DNA of 64,000 nucleotides from GCA-958296115 sp965222445. GTDB lineage: Bacteria > Chloroflexota > Dehalococcoidia > Lucifugimonadales > CAJWER01. The notes beneath the pieces are model-generated. The model searched no databases and was not told the origin of the DNA. It was given only the letters and a program-made list of their open reading frames with translations. Of the stretch, positions 49,398-57,575 are shown piece by piece; the stretch's first letter is position 1; every line of letters starts with the position of its first letter. Where the stretch lies: NCBI GenBank assembly GCA_965222445.1, contig CBDCTY010000002.1, positions 3,100,001 through 3,164,000 on the forward strand, read 5' to 3'. A program made the position numbers and the translations under genes.

Positions 49398-51377
49398 CTA
49401 CCGGCTGTAGCCCGTTCTGCTTGCAGCGTCTTGCGGCAGAGCGGCCGTCATGTGGTCCATCAGGAACGCGAAGTCCTGGTATGAGTCCAGGTGGCCCAGG
49501 TGCTGCCCCAGCGGCTGCAGCTGGTCCGACAGAGCCCACAGGTCCCTCCGCACGTCCGAAGATCCCTCGCTGTCCACGTACGGAAGGCTCCCGTATCGGT
49601 CCGACGCCAACGCTACCAACGCGCCGAACTCCAGCAGAGCGTCCCCTATCGTTCCCAGCTCCCCGTCCAGCCGCGACACCATCGCGGCCGACTGGCGGTT
49701 CGTCAGGCCGCTCACCGGCGTAACCCACCTCAGCTGCACGTCCCCAAGCTCGGCCAAATTCGACGGGTTCCTCCACGCCTCATCTCGCATCTGCACCTCG
49801 TAGAACACCGTCGTTGCGGCCCCAACCGGTATCTCCGCAAACTCCTTCCGGTCCTCCACAAACGACTCGTCCGACGTGACCCGATTCTCGTACCCGATCA
49901 TCCGCCAGTACTCCACCACATCGTCGTTCCAAGTCACCTGGGCGCGCGTCTGATCAGCGAACGGGATCGACATCCCAAGCCAGCTCTCACGGCTGAACGT
50001 CGCCCGCGCCTGATCCGTGTCGCTCAAGTACCGGTACCAGCCGTTCCCATGCTGCGCCAGCTGCTCGAGGAGGTAGTCGTTGTAGTTGTTGATACCCACC
50101 CCGACCGTGATCAACCGCAGCGGGTTCCCACTGTCAGCGTCGTACGCCGACTCCAGGATCGCGAACGGGTCCGTCGCGTCCACGTTCGCCACCCCGTCCG
50201 ACATCAGGATGATGTAGTTGTATGCGCCAGGACGCTCACGCCGCACACGGTCGGCCAGCTTAACTCCCAGGTCCAGCCCAGCCTGTACGTTCGTGCTCCC
50301 GTGAGGGGCAAGCTGGCCTATCGACCTCCTCACCGCACGGTCGTCAGGACCCGCGTGCTTCACCGTCAGCTCGTCTATCACGTCGGTCGTGAAGTGCACC
50401 ACGCCTATGCGATCACGGCTCCGCAGGCTGCGCCTGATGCTCTCCGCTGCCTCGCGGGCTATCGCCACGCGGTTCCCGTCCGCCATCGAACCCGACGCAT
50501 CCAGAACCAGCGTCACGTTCAGGGGTGCGTCGTCCTGAAGCTCAGGCGCCTGGAATCCCAGACGCACCAGGTGCATACGGCTGTTCAGCGGGTGGGTGAA
50601 CACGTCAGTCGTTATCGCGAAGCTGTCCCGGTGGGCCGGGGGCTCGTAGCCGTAGTCGAACGCGTTGATCCACTCCTCGGCTCGCACCGAGTCCGGGTCC
50701 ACCTCATGCCCAGACCGAGCCCAGTTCAGGGCAAGCTGGAACGATGTGCGGTCGGTATCCAGGCTGAACGTCGACACGCTGTCCTCGGCTGTCGACGCGA
50801 ACCGCGAGCGCTCGTAGTCCCTGAACGTCGTCGCCGACGGCGGGCTGACTGGGGCAGGCCGACCAACCGGGCCCGCCGCCATGGCAGTCGGCTGCTGCCT
50901 GACGGGGGGACTCTGGGCCCCAGGGGCTGATTGCTGTGCTGCCGGGGCTGACGATTCTACGATCTTTTGGACATCGGCAGCTGTGAGCTGGTTTCCTGAA
51001 TCTTGAGCTTCGGTGGATGCAGGGGCCTCTCGCTCCAAGATAGTCCTGGTAGATCCAACCTTCGACACTTTCACCGCCTGTGAGGGATCTGAGACCGCAG
51101 CCCGTGCGGCAGTGGCTGGAGCAGGGGGCTTCGGAGCCATCGCAGCGGCTCTACCCTGTTCGACCGCTGGCCTGGCCGTAGGCGCCGGAGCAGCAGCGGC
51201 CGCAGGCTTGGGAGCTGACGGCGCGACACCCCCCGCCGGGCTGTCCGACTCCGATGAGCCGCATGCGGTCATGGCAAGCACCAGCATCGAAGCCAGTACA
51301 GCTAGCGCAGCCGCTCTCAAGCTCGTCAAGACCGTTTTGTCCGTGATTCGTGAGGCCTCTTCTTTCACAGTGTGCAT
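49398..51377 (-). CDS. VWA-domain lipoprotein (YfbK-like)
   Basis: 659 residues from ATG 51377 with GGAGG 7 bases upstream. Lipobox LAMTAC (Cys39), a 140-residue Ala/Pro-rich linker, then the N-terminal VWA-associated domain (TFSLDTDRTSFQLALNWARSG), a VWA domain with a complete MIDAS (DASGS at 293-297, and LMSDGVANVD), and the C-terminal domain typical of YfbK (EDRKEFAEIPVGAATTVFYE, DVQLRWVTP). An extracytoplasmic, surface-tethered metal-dependent binding protein; ligand unknown. Upstream frame to 51578 is not conserved. Confidence 0.9.
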   Translation of the reverse strand: MHTVKEEASRITDKTVLTSLRAAALAVLASMLVLAMTACGSSESDSPAGGVAPSAPKPAAAAAPAPTARPAVEQGRAAAMAPKPPAPATAARAAVSDPSQAVKVSKVGSTRTILEREAPASTEAQDSGNQLTAADVQKIVESSAPAAQQSAPGAQSPPVRQQPTAMAAGPVGRPAPVSPPSATTFRDYERSRFASTAEDSVSTFSLDTDRTSFQLALNWARSGHEVDPDSVRAEEWINAFDYGYEPPAHRDSFAITTDVFTHPLNSRMHLVRLGFQAPELQDDAPLNVTLVLDASGSMADGNRVAIAREAAESIRRSLRSRDRIGVVHFTTDVIDELTVKHAGPDDRAVRRSIGQLAPHGSTNVQAGLDLGVKLADRVRRERPGAYNYIILMSDGVANVDATDPFAILESAYDADSGNPLRLITVGVGINNYNDYLLEQLAQHGNGWYRYLSDTDQARATFSRESWLGMSIPFADQTRAQVTWNDDVVEYWRMIGYENRVTSDESFVEDRKEFAEIPVGAATTVFYEVQMRDEAWRNPSNLAELGDVQLRWVTPVSGLTNRQSAAMVSRLDGELGTIGDALLEFGALVALASDRYGSLPYVDSEGSSDVRRDLWALSDQLQPLGQHLGHLDSYQDFAFLMDHMTAALPQDAASRTGYSR

Positions 51378-51736
51378 TCCGCACCTCCATAGTCTTGTTC
51401 TTCGAAACCCGTCTCCAATTGCCCTTCGCATGGACGGTCGACTTTTCTCACCCGTCCCATCCCGTGTAACGCTCATGTTCCCAATGTGGTTAGCCAGCGT
51501 GCGGCACCTCATGCCGATTCGTCCTCGCCACTCAGGCCCACAGGCTCCCGCTCGCGCCGGTATGATCCTGCCCTTCACAGCCTGCAGCGACTTGCGATCT
51601 CGCGACCCCGGTCGACCCGCACATCGCGTTCACCCACCTCCTTTTCGGCCTCGCACATCCAGCATGGCCCGGATTCATGTACACTCCGAACGACACTCTT
51701 GTTACATTCGCCGTGATTTGTGTATCGGAGATGTAA
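51378..51736. other. Upstream region of the VWA gene
   Basis: About 360 bases with no supportable gene, ending at MITE copy 5. Confidence 0.4.
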
Positions 51737-51836
51737 TACCATTTCGTTTTGAGCGCGCCGTAAAGCCGTCATTCCCGCGAAGGCGGGAACCCACTCCCTG
51801 GCCGCACATATACGGCGGCATCACGGTGACTTGGTA
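51737..51836. mobile_element. MITE copy 5 (100 bp, TSD TAA)
   Basis: Begins TACCATTTCG (three differences from the consensus end) and ends TTGGTA; flanked by TAA at 51734-51736 and 51837-51839. Short palindrome form. It lies 6 bases before the start of the HTH-TPR gene and has probably replaced its promoter. Confidence 0.88.
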
Positions 51837-51842
51837 TAACAC

Positions 51843-53611
51843 TTGGGGACTTTCGCAGAGCTACTCACTGCGTACATGGCCCGGACCGGCATCGGCGACG
51901 CCGAGCTGGCCCGCCGAATCGGGATAAGCCGCCGCCTCACCCTCGTCAGGTGGAAGGTGGGCGTCACCAGCCGACCCCGCCACCGCGAGGACGTGGCTCG
52001 CTGCGCCGACCTGCTGCGTCTGACCCCCGAGGAGAGGGACGAGCTACCCCTGGCAGCCGGATTCTCCCCTGGGGACGAGGCCGCCCCCGCCATGTCGCAG
52101 GCTTCCAGCCCACCGGAGGCGGCGGCCCCTACGTTTCCTGCACCCGCCGAGGAGCCAGCCAACGCATCCCGCCGGCGCCCTCCCCGCAGCCTCTGGGCAT
52201 ACGTCTCGGCAGCGGCCCTGCTGGTGGTCGTTCTCGGCGGTCTGGTGGCGTTCCGACTACTGCGGAGCGCCCCATATCCTGCCGCCGCCGAAGGGGAATC
52301 CCTGATCGTCATGGCGCCCTTCGTCAACTACACGGGCGGTCAGCATGGGTTCAACGTCCATGGCCGTCTGAAAGACCAGATCGACAGGGAGGTGCTGGCG
52401 GCGCGCCTCTCAGACGTGAGGACGGCAGAGTGGCCGGACGAGATCGCCGGGGAGGCAGTGGCTGTGGCAGTGGGGCTCCGATCAGGAGCCAAGATAGTCA
52501 TTTGGGGCGAGTACGACAGCGGGCGTGTCGTTGCGTACTTCACGATGCCAGGCAACCGGTCCGAGCCCCACGATCAGCAGGTCGTGGACCTGGCAACCTC
52601 CCCTTCCGAGCTGCCCGCAACCATCAACGTCGGCCTGGCCGAAGAGGTCCGATATGCGGCTTTGCTGACCCTCAGACATGGCCCTCGCAGATCTGACGCG
52701 GGCCGCCGAGATCGCCCCCCAAGGACGCCGCCACGTACCTCAACCGGGCGGTCGCCTACATGGAGAGCGATGGCGAGGAAGACCTGGACCGGGCGATAGC
52801 CGACCTGACCAAGGCCATGTCGCTGAGGAAAGGGTATGCTGCGGCATATGTCAACAGGGCGGGAGCGTACCTGCAGAGAAACGCACCGGGAGACCTGGAC
52901 CTGGCATTCGACGATCTCGAACGCGCGCTGAAGATACAGCCCGACCTGTCGGCCGCGTATCTCAACAGGGGGAACGCCTACCTGACGCACTGCGGCACAG
53001 GCAGCCTTGACCTGGCCAAGCAGGACTTCAGCCGGGCCATAGAGCTGGCTCCCAATTCACCTCGGGCCTACTACAACCGCGGACTTGTGCATTCGGCTCT
53101 CGGAGATCTGGACGGATCGGTGGCCGACTTACAACGCGCCCATCAACTGCGCCCGGACGACCCGTCCTACAACAGCACGCTATGCTGGCAGATGGGCGTG
53201 AATGGAAAGCCAGCGATGGCCCTGCCGTACTGCAACTTCGCGATCACGGCCAGTGTCGGCCAGGCCAAAGACGGCCGTGGGCTCGCCTATGCCACGATGG
53301 GGCGCCACGCCGATGCCATAGCCGACTTCGAAGCGTTCCTGGAGTGGGTGAACGCCTCACCGAAGGAGACCTGCCGCCAGCGCTACCACGCCAGCCGATC
53401 ATCATGGATAGAGGTCCTGCAGGCGGGAGGGAATCCCTTCAACGCGGCTACCCTTAGCCGCCTGGGCATAGTGCCTGTCGCGCCGGGCGACGACCCCCCT
53501 GCTGAACCCCCCAACTTGCCTAGTTATCATCGGACCAGCGGCGGCGTGGCGTCCCAGGCAGGATTCGAACCCGCGACCCGCTGCTTAGAAGGCAGCCGCT
53601 CTATCCCCTGA
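51843..53611 (+). pseudogene. HTH-transmembrane-TPR protein gene broken by frameshifts
   Basis: Frame 1 from 51843: a Cro/XRE-like HTH (ELLTAYMARTGIGDAELARRIGISRRLTLVRWKVG), a Pro-rich linker, one membrane helix (WAYVSAAALLVVVLGGLVAF), and an extracytoplasmic domain (LIVMAPFVNYTGG, AKIVIWGEYD) ending at ..VRYAALLTL. A second frame resumes with MALADLTRAAEIAP (52678), and after a run of six C's (52714-52719) a third frame reads KDAATYLNRAVAYMESDGEEDLDRAI and several TPRs (AAYLNRGNAYLTH, RAYYNRGLVHSALGDLDGS). Dropping one C joins frames two and three perfectly. The last codons run antisense through tRNA-Arg. Either a real pseudogene or two assembly errors in one intact gene. Confidence 0.7.
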
Positions 53612-53622
53612 GCTACTGGGAC
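53547..53622 (-). tRNA. tRNA-Arg (anticodon TCT)
   Basis: Full cloverleaf on the minus strand: acceptor GTCCCAG/CTGGGAC, D-arm GCTC...GAGC, anticodon stem GCTGC/GCAGC with loop CTTCTAA (anticodon TCT), T-arm GCGGG-TTCGAAT-CCTGC, discriminator G and an encoded CCA. 76 bases. Reads AGA codons. Confidence 0.97.
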
Positions 53623-53637
53623 GCTGTGGAGAGTTTA

Positions 53638-54150
53638 TCACACCCTCGCACTTCCCCAGCTGGATCTGCCGACATCGACCCTGTGGAATACGTGGTGCCC
53701 CAAGGTCATCCGGCGGACCCCTGCGACCTCCGCGTCCCCTACCTCCGAGAGTGTCGTGAACTCCCTCTGCGCCGCCATGCCAACGGGTCGCCTCACGAAA
53801 ATGGCCCCCAGCACTGCTGCGGCAACAAGAGGGACCCGGACGGCTCGGTTGGCTACGCGCCTCCGTATCAGCCCGGCGAGCAAGATGGCCCCCACGATGC
53901 CGACGGCGAGGTTGGTGCCGCAGTAGGGCGAGATCGCAAGCTTGCTCTCCCCTGCCCTGAGCCGATCCAGGGCATCCTTAGCCGCGCCGGCCACCTCGTC
54001 TGAGGGGATGTTGCCGTACACCCAGAACCCGCCCGGCGTGGAGTAGCCCCCCATCGGAGGTCGATGCCCGCGCGCCGCCAGGAGGGCGATGGTGGCGTGC
54101 TCTATAGCGTGATTCCTGCGTACCCTGTCTATCAGTCCGAAATGTGCCAT
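53638..54150 (-). CDS. Membrane protein of the DUF6391-like type
   Basis: 170 residues. DRVRRNHAIEHATIALLAARG (R-N-H-A-x-E-H-A-T) is the conserved N-terminal motif of a family of uncharacterised membrane proteins found in cyanobacteria and Chloroflexota; GGFWVYGNIPSDEV follows, then two hydrophobic segments (TNLAVGIVGAILLAGLI, RVPLVAAAVLGAIFV). The two His and Glu in the motif suggest metal binding. Starts 34 bases after the next minus-strand gene's stop, so they may be cotranscribed. Confidence 0.75.
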   Translation of the reverse strand: MAHFGLIDRVRRNHAIEHATIALLAARGHRPPMGGYSTPGGFWVYGNIPSDEVAGAAKDALDRLRAGESKLAISPYCGTNLAVGIVGAILLAGLIRRRVANRAVRVPLVAAAVLGAIFVRRPVGMAAQREFTTLSEVGDAEVAGVRRMTLGHHVFHRVDVGRSSWGSARV

Positions 54151-54183
54151 ACGACGATTCTAGCAGGTAGGCGGCCCGCTTCG

Positions 54184-55002
54184 TCAGAAGGCAGTTCCGA
54201 ATAGCCTGTGGCCGCTGGAATGGAGGTACTGCCCGGCTATGTAGATCAGCGGCTTCCTGGCGGAAGCGAAGTATCCTCGCAGCAGTCCGAACACCTCTGC
54301 CAGGCCCAGGGTCCTGGCCGCAGGGTGCTCCTCCGCAAGGCCGTAGAAGCGGCGCCCCTCTCTCTCGTACTCTTCGATGCCGCGCTGCGTCCTGATGCGC
54401 GTGCGGCCGGGGAACTCGCCGTGCCCCTGTCTGTGCGCCGACCCCGGAAAGATTCCGGTCATGAAGAGACAGAGGTCGGCGATGCGCTTGTAGAAGACGA
54501 ACCGGCTCTCCTCGTCGGCGGAAGCACACATGCCAACCAGGCTGTCGATGTCCATGTCGCTGTAGCGTACCTGGCGCCTGCGGACCGGGACGACGTAGCT
54601 GTGAACGCGGGTGAACGACGCCAGCATGTCTGCAAGATAGACCAGCACGTCGGCCTTGCTCAGCAGTGCGGAGACTTCGTGGGCATCGAAGACGGGTACC
54701 CTCTCGCGGCCCGTACGCTCGAGGGTATGCGTTGCCGACTCTATGTCCACGTGCGCCTTCCGGAGCAGGACCTCGAAGTAGAGGTGCGGGGAGAGCTTCA
54801 GCAGGATATCGTCATCCGCGGTCACCGCCCGGAAGACCCGCTCGTCGCCAACCAAGGCCTTCCGAAAAGCGCCATCCTGGACGACAAGCCGCTTCAGTCC
54901 GTCCCTGTTCCCCGAACCGGGCGCGGCATGGTCGACGATGAAGTCGAGATCCCTATTGGTGAGTCCTGCGCCCAGATACATGCCGTTCCGCTGCCGCCGC
55001 AA
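54184..55002 (-). CDS. Conserved hypothetical protein
   Basis: 272 residues, no signal peptide, largely helical. Recognisable phrases are LTNRDLDFIVDHA at the N-terminus, ILLKLSPHLYFEVLLRKAHVDIES, VLVYLADMLASFTRV and LADLCLFMTGIFPGSA. I do not recognise a family with confidence. It lies between the DUF6391-like gene and a 74-residue protein on the same strand (11 bases). The start could be an internal ATG (MYLGAGL). Confidence 0.7.
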   Translation of the reverse strand: MRRQRNGMYLGAGLTNRDLDFIVDHAAPGSGNRDGLKRLVVQDGAFRKALVGDERVFRAVTADDDILLKLSPHLYFEVLLRKAHVDIESATHTLERTGRERVPVFDAHEVSALLSKADVLVYLADMLASFTRVHSYVVPVRRRQVRYSDMDIDSLVGMCASADEESRFVFYKRIADLCLFMTGIFPGSAHRQGHGEFPGRTRIRTQRGIEEYEREGRRFYGLAEEHPAARTLGLAEVFGLLRGYFASARKPLIYIAGQYLHSSGHRLFGTAF

Positions 55003-55013
55003 CGGCTCGAAGG

Positions 55014-55238
55014 TCAGCTTATCTTGGCATGAAGATTCCTGGCCGCCAGCTCGCTGATCACCGTCTCCTTGTCGGTCTCCTCGGTCCAGGGAGTGGACAG
55101 CACGTTGGAGCCGAATATGCGGGCAAAGTGATCGTCGGGCTCACCGTCGACGAAGTGGGTGGTCATCCACCTTCCGTCCTGCAGTACGACCTTGATCTCC
55201 CTGTTCTCACCGGTCCATCCGAAACTCACGTAACTCAC
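55014..55238 (-). CDS. Small conserved hypothetical protein
   Basis: 74 residues, ATG with AGGAGG about 9 bases upstream. FGWTGENREIKVVLQDGRWMTTHFVDGEPDDHFARIFGSN is followed by an acidic helix ending NLHAKIS. No family recognised. Strong RBS and the 11-base spacing to the following gene support translation. Confidence 0.65.
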   Translation of the reverse strand: MSYVSFGWTGENREIKVVLQDGRWMTTHFVDGEPDDHFARIFGSNVLSTPWTEETDKETVISELAARNLHAKIS

Positions 55239-55317
55239 GGCGCAATCCTCCTATTGTCGCGGTCACGATTCCACCGCCGCGACTCGACGACACATTATAC
55301 CCATCCGTGAAACAAAA

Positions 55318-55353
55318 GTGGCGGGGACGGAGCATGTTGCCCGTCCCCGCCAC
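55318..55353 (-). terminator. Intrinsic terminator of groESL
   Basis: 13-bp perfect stem GTGGCGGGGACGG / CCGTCCCCGCCAC (55318-55330, 55341-55353), 10-base loop; on the minus strand it is followed by TTTTGTTT. About 70 bases after the groEL stop. Confidence 0.85.
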
Positions 55354-55423
55354 CTTGATTGCCGCACTTTCTCCGGCCCGCCTCGACCTCATCTTCGCAG
55401 ATGGGGTCCGGCCAGGTCGTCGT

Positions 55424-57037
55424 CTAGTAGTCCATCGGAGGCGCTGCGGGCGCCGGCGGGAGGTCCTCCTTGATGTCCGTGATCAGCGACTCGGTCGTGA
55501 TCACCATCGAGGCGACACTCGCCGCGTTCTCGACCGCCGCGCGAGTCACCTTGGCCGGGTCTATGATCCCGCGCTCGAGCAGATGGGTGAACTCACCGGC
55601 CTCTGCATCGAAGCCCCAGTCGCCCTCGGACGCCAGGCTCTTGTCGAGCACCACCTCGCCAGACGCGCCCGAGTTCTCGCAGATCAGCTTGAGCGGAGCC
55701 TCCAGGGCGCTGCGCAGTATGTCCACGCCCGTCCCCTCGTCGCCGGTAAGGTCCAGCGAGTCCAGAGACGGCCGCGCCCGGATCAGGGCCAGGCCGCCGC
55801 CCGGCACGATCCCCTCCTCGACCGCGGCACGCGTTGCGGACAGCGCGTCCTCGACCCGCTGCTTCTTCTCCTTCAACTCGATCTCCGTCGCGGCGCCGAC
55901 CTTGATGATCGCCACGCCGCCGGACAGCTTCGCCACGCGCTCTTCCAGCTTCTCGCGGTCGTAGTCCGAGGTCGTCTCCTCGACCTGGGCCTTGATCTGC
56001 TTGATGCGGCCCTGGATGTCGGAATCGGAACCGGCGCCGTCCACGAAGGTCGTCTCCTCCTTCGTAGACACGATCCGGCGGGCCCGGCCCAAATCCTCGA
56101 CCGTCACAGAGTCCAGCTTGCGGCCGACCTCCTCGCTGATGACACTGCCGCCCGTCAGGATTGCCATGTCCTCCAGCATCGCCTTGCGCCTGTCGCCGAA
56201 GCCGGGGGCCTTCACGGCGAGGCAGTTCAGCGTTCCGCGCAGCTTGTTCACGACCAGGGTCGCCAGCGCCTCCCCTTCCACGTCCTCGGACACCACGACC
56301 ACGTTCTTGCCCACCTGCAGGATCTTCTCCAGCGCAGGCAGAAGGTCCGACACCGCAGACAGCTTCTTGTCCGTGATCAGGATATACGGGTCCTCGATGT
56401 CCGACTCCATCCTGTCCTGGTTCGTGATGAAGTAGGGAGAGATGTACCCGCGGTCGATCTGCATCCCCTCCACGAACTCCTGTTCGTAGGTGATGCTCTT
56501 CGACTCCTCGACCGTTATCACGCCGTCCTTGCCGACCTTCTCCATCACGTCCGCGATCAGGGTGCCCATCTCCTCGTCGTGCGCCGACAGGGACGCGACC
56601 TGGGAGATCTGCTCGCGGCCGGCGACCGTGGTGGACATATCCTCGATCGCCTCTCGCAACGCCGATACGCCCTGCTCCACGCCACGCTTGATGGCCATGG
56701 GGTTCGCGCCCGCCGCGATGTTCTTGAAACCCTCGTGTATGATCGCCTGAGAGAGGACGGTCGCCGTCGTCGTGCCGTCGCCGGCGACGTCGTTCGTCTT
56801 GCTCGCCGCCTCCTTCAGCAGCTGGGCTCCCATGTTCTCGAACGGATCCTCGAGCTCGATCTCCTTCGCGATGGTGACCCCGTCGCTGCAGACCTGGGGA
56901 GCGCCGAACTTCTTGTCCAGAACCACGTTGCGGCCCTTCGGACCGAGCGTCACCCCCACCGTGTCCGCCATCGTGTCAATGCCGCGCTTCATCGCGGAAC
57001 GCGCCTCTTCGTTGAATATGAGCTGCTTGGCTGTCAC
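55424..57037 (-). CDS. groEL: Chaperonin GroEL (60 kDa)
   Basis: 537 residues. KQLIFNEEARSAMKRGIDTMADTVGVTLGPKGRNVVLDKKFG at the start; VAGDGTTTATVLSQAII (ATP-binding DGTTT); GGSVISEEVGRKLDSV; and AAVEEGIVPGGGLALIRA. Forms the double-ring folding chamber with GroES. The tail is PPAPAAPPMDY instead of the usual Gly-Gly-Met repeats. Downstream of groES by 78 bases, under the same CIRCE-controlled promoter. Confidence 0.98.
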   Translation of the reverse strand: MTAKQLIFNEEARSAMKRGIDTMADTVGVTLGPKGRNVVLDKKFGAPQVCSDGVTIAKEIELEDPFENMGAQLLKEAASKTNDVAGDGTTTATVLSQAIIHEGFKNIAAGANPMAIKRGVEQGVSALREAIEDMSTTVAGREQISQVASLSAHDEEMGTLIADVMEKVGKDGVITVEESKSITYEQEFVEGMQIDRGYISPYFITNQDRMESDIEDPYILITDKKLSAVSDLLPALEKILQVGKNVVVVSEDVEGEALATLVVNKLRGTLNCLAVKAPGFGDRRKAMLEDMAILTGGSVISEEVGRKLDSVTVEDLGRARRIVSTKEETTFVDGAGSDSDIQGRIKQIKAQVEETTSDYDREKLEERVAKLSGGVAIIKVGAATEIELKEKKQRVEDALSATRAAVEEGIVPGGGLALIRARPSLDSLDLTGDEGTGVDILRSALEAPLKLICENSGASGEVVLDKSLASEGDWGFDAEAGEFTHLLERGIIDPAKVTRAAVENAASVASMVITTESLITDIKEDLPPAPAAPPMDY

Positions 57038-57115
57038 TTGATGATTCCCCTTTCTCTGCTGTGTGTCTGTTGAATTCTTGGGAGGCGGTCCAGCGAACTG
57101 TCCCGCTCTTCCCGC

Positions 57116-57409
57116 TTACACCTTGAACAGGATGTCGTCCTGACGGACTACCAGGTACTCGGTATCGCCGTCCTTGTATTCGGTGCCGGAGTACTTGGAG
57201 TAGACGACCGTGTCGCCCACTGCGACGTCCACCGGCAGCCTGTTGCCTTCGTCGGTCAACTTCCCGGGGCCTACGGCGACCACGGTCCCCGTCTGGGGCT
57301 TCTCCTTCGCGGTGTCGGGGATGTATATCCCCCCGCTGGTCTTCTGCTCCTCATCATCCATCGGCTCGATCACGACCCTGTCGCCCAATGGCTTGAAGGT
57401 AACGGCCAT
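57116..57409 (-). CDS. groES: Co-chaperonin GroES (10 kDa)
   Basis: 97 residues from ATG 57409 (AGGAGG 11 bases upstream; a GTG at 57418 adds three residues). FKPLGDRVVIEPMDDEEQKTSGGIYIPDTAKEKPQ contains the mobile loop with GGIYIPD that docks on GroEL; VGDTVVYSKYSGTEYK and YLVVRQDDILFKV complete the fold. Confidence 0.97.
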   Translation of the reverse strand: MAVTFKPLGDRVVIEPMDDEEQKTSGGIYIPDTAKEKPQTGTVVAVGPGKLTDEGNRLPVDVAVGDTVVYSKYSGTEYKDGDTEYLVVRQDDILFKV

Positions 57410-57455
57410 TTTGTTCACGCCTCCTTGTTACAATTGCCATGCGGATGCGGCCTTA

Positions 57456-57482
57456 TTAGCAGTCTCAAGCGACGACTGCTAA
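57456..57482 (-). promoter_or_regulatory. CIRCE operator (HrcA-binding) for groESL
   Basis: Perfect 9-bp inverted repeat TTAGCAGTC-N9-GACTGCTAA (57456-57464, 57474-57482). The classical CIRCE is TTAGCACTC-N9-GAGTGCTAA, so both arms carry the same compensated change at the seventh base. It covers the transcription start region of groES. Confidence 0.93.
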
Positions 57483-57485
57483 TAA

Positions 57486-57515
57486 AGTATATGCTCTCGC
57501 CTCCGGCGCAGTCAA
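57486..57515 (-). promoter_or_regulatory. groESL promoter
   Basis: On the minus strand TTGACT (57515-57510), 18 bases, TATACT (57491-57486), immediately upstream of the CIRCE repeat. Confidence 0.75.
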
Positions 57516-57575
57516 TAATTGGAACCACAAGCGCCGTCAGTCGGATCGGGCGGAGAAGACTCCGCGGAGTTGTCG

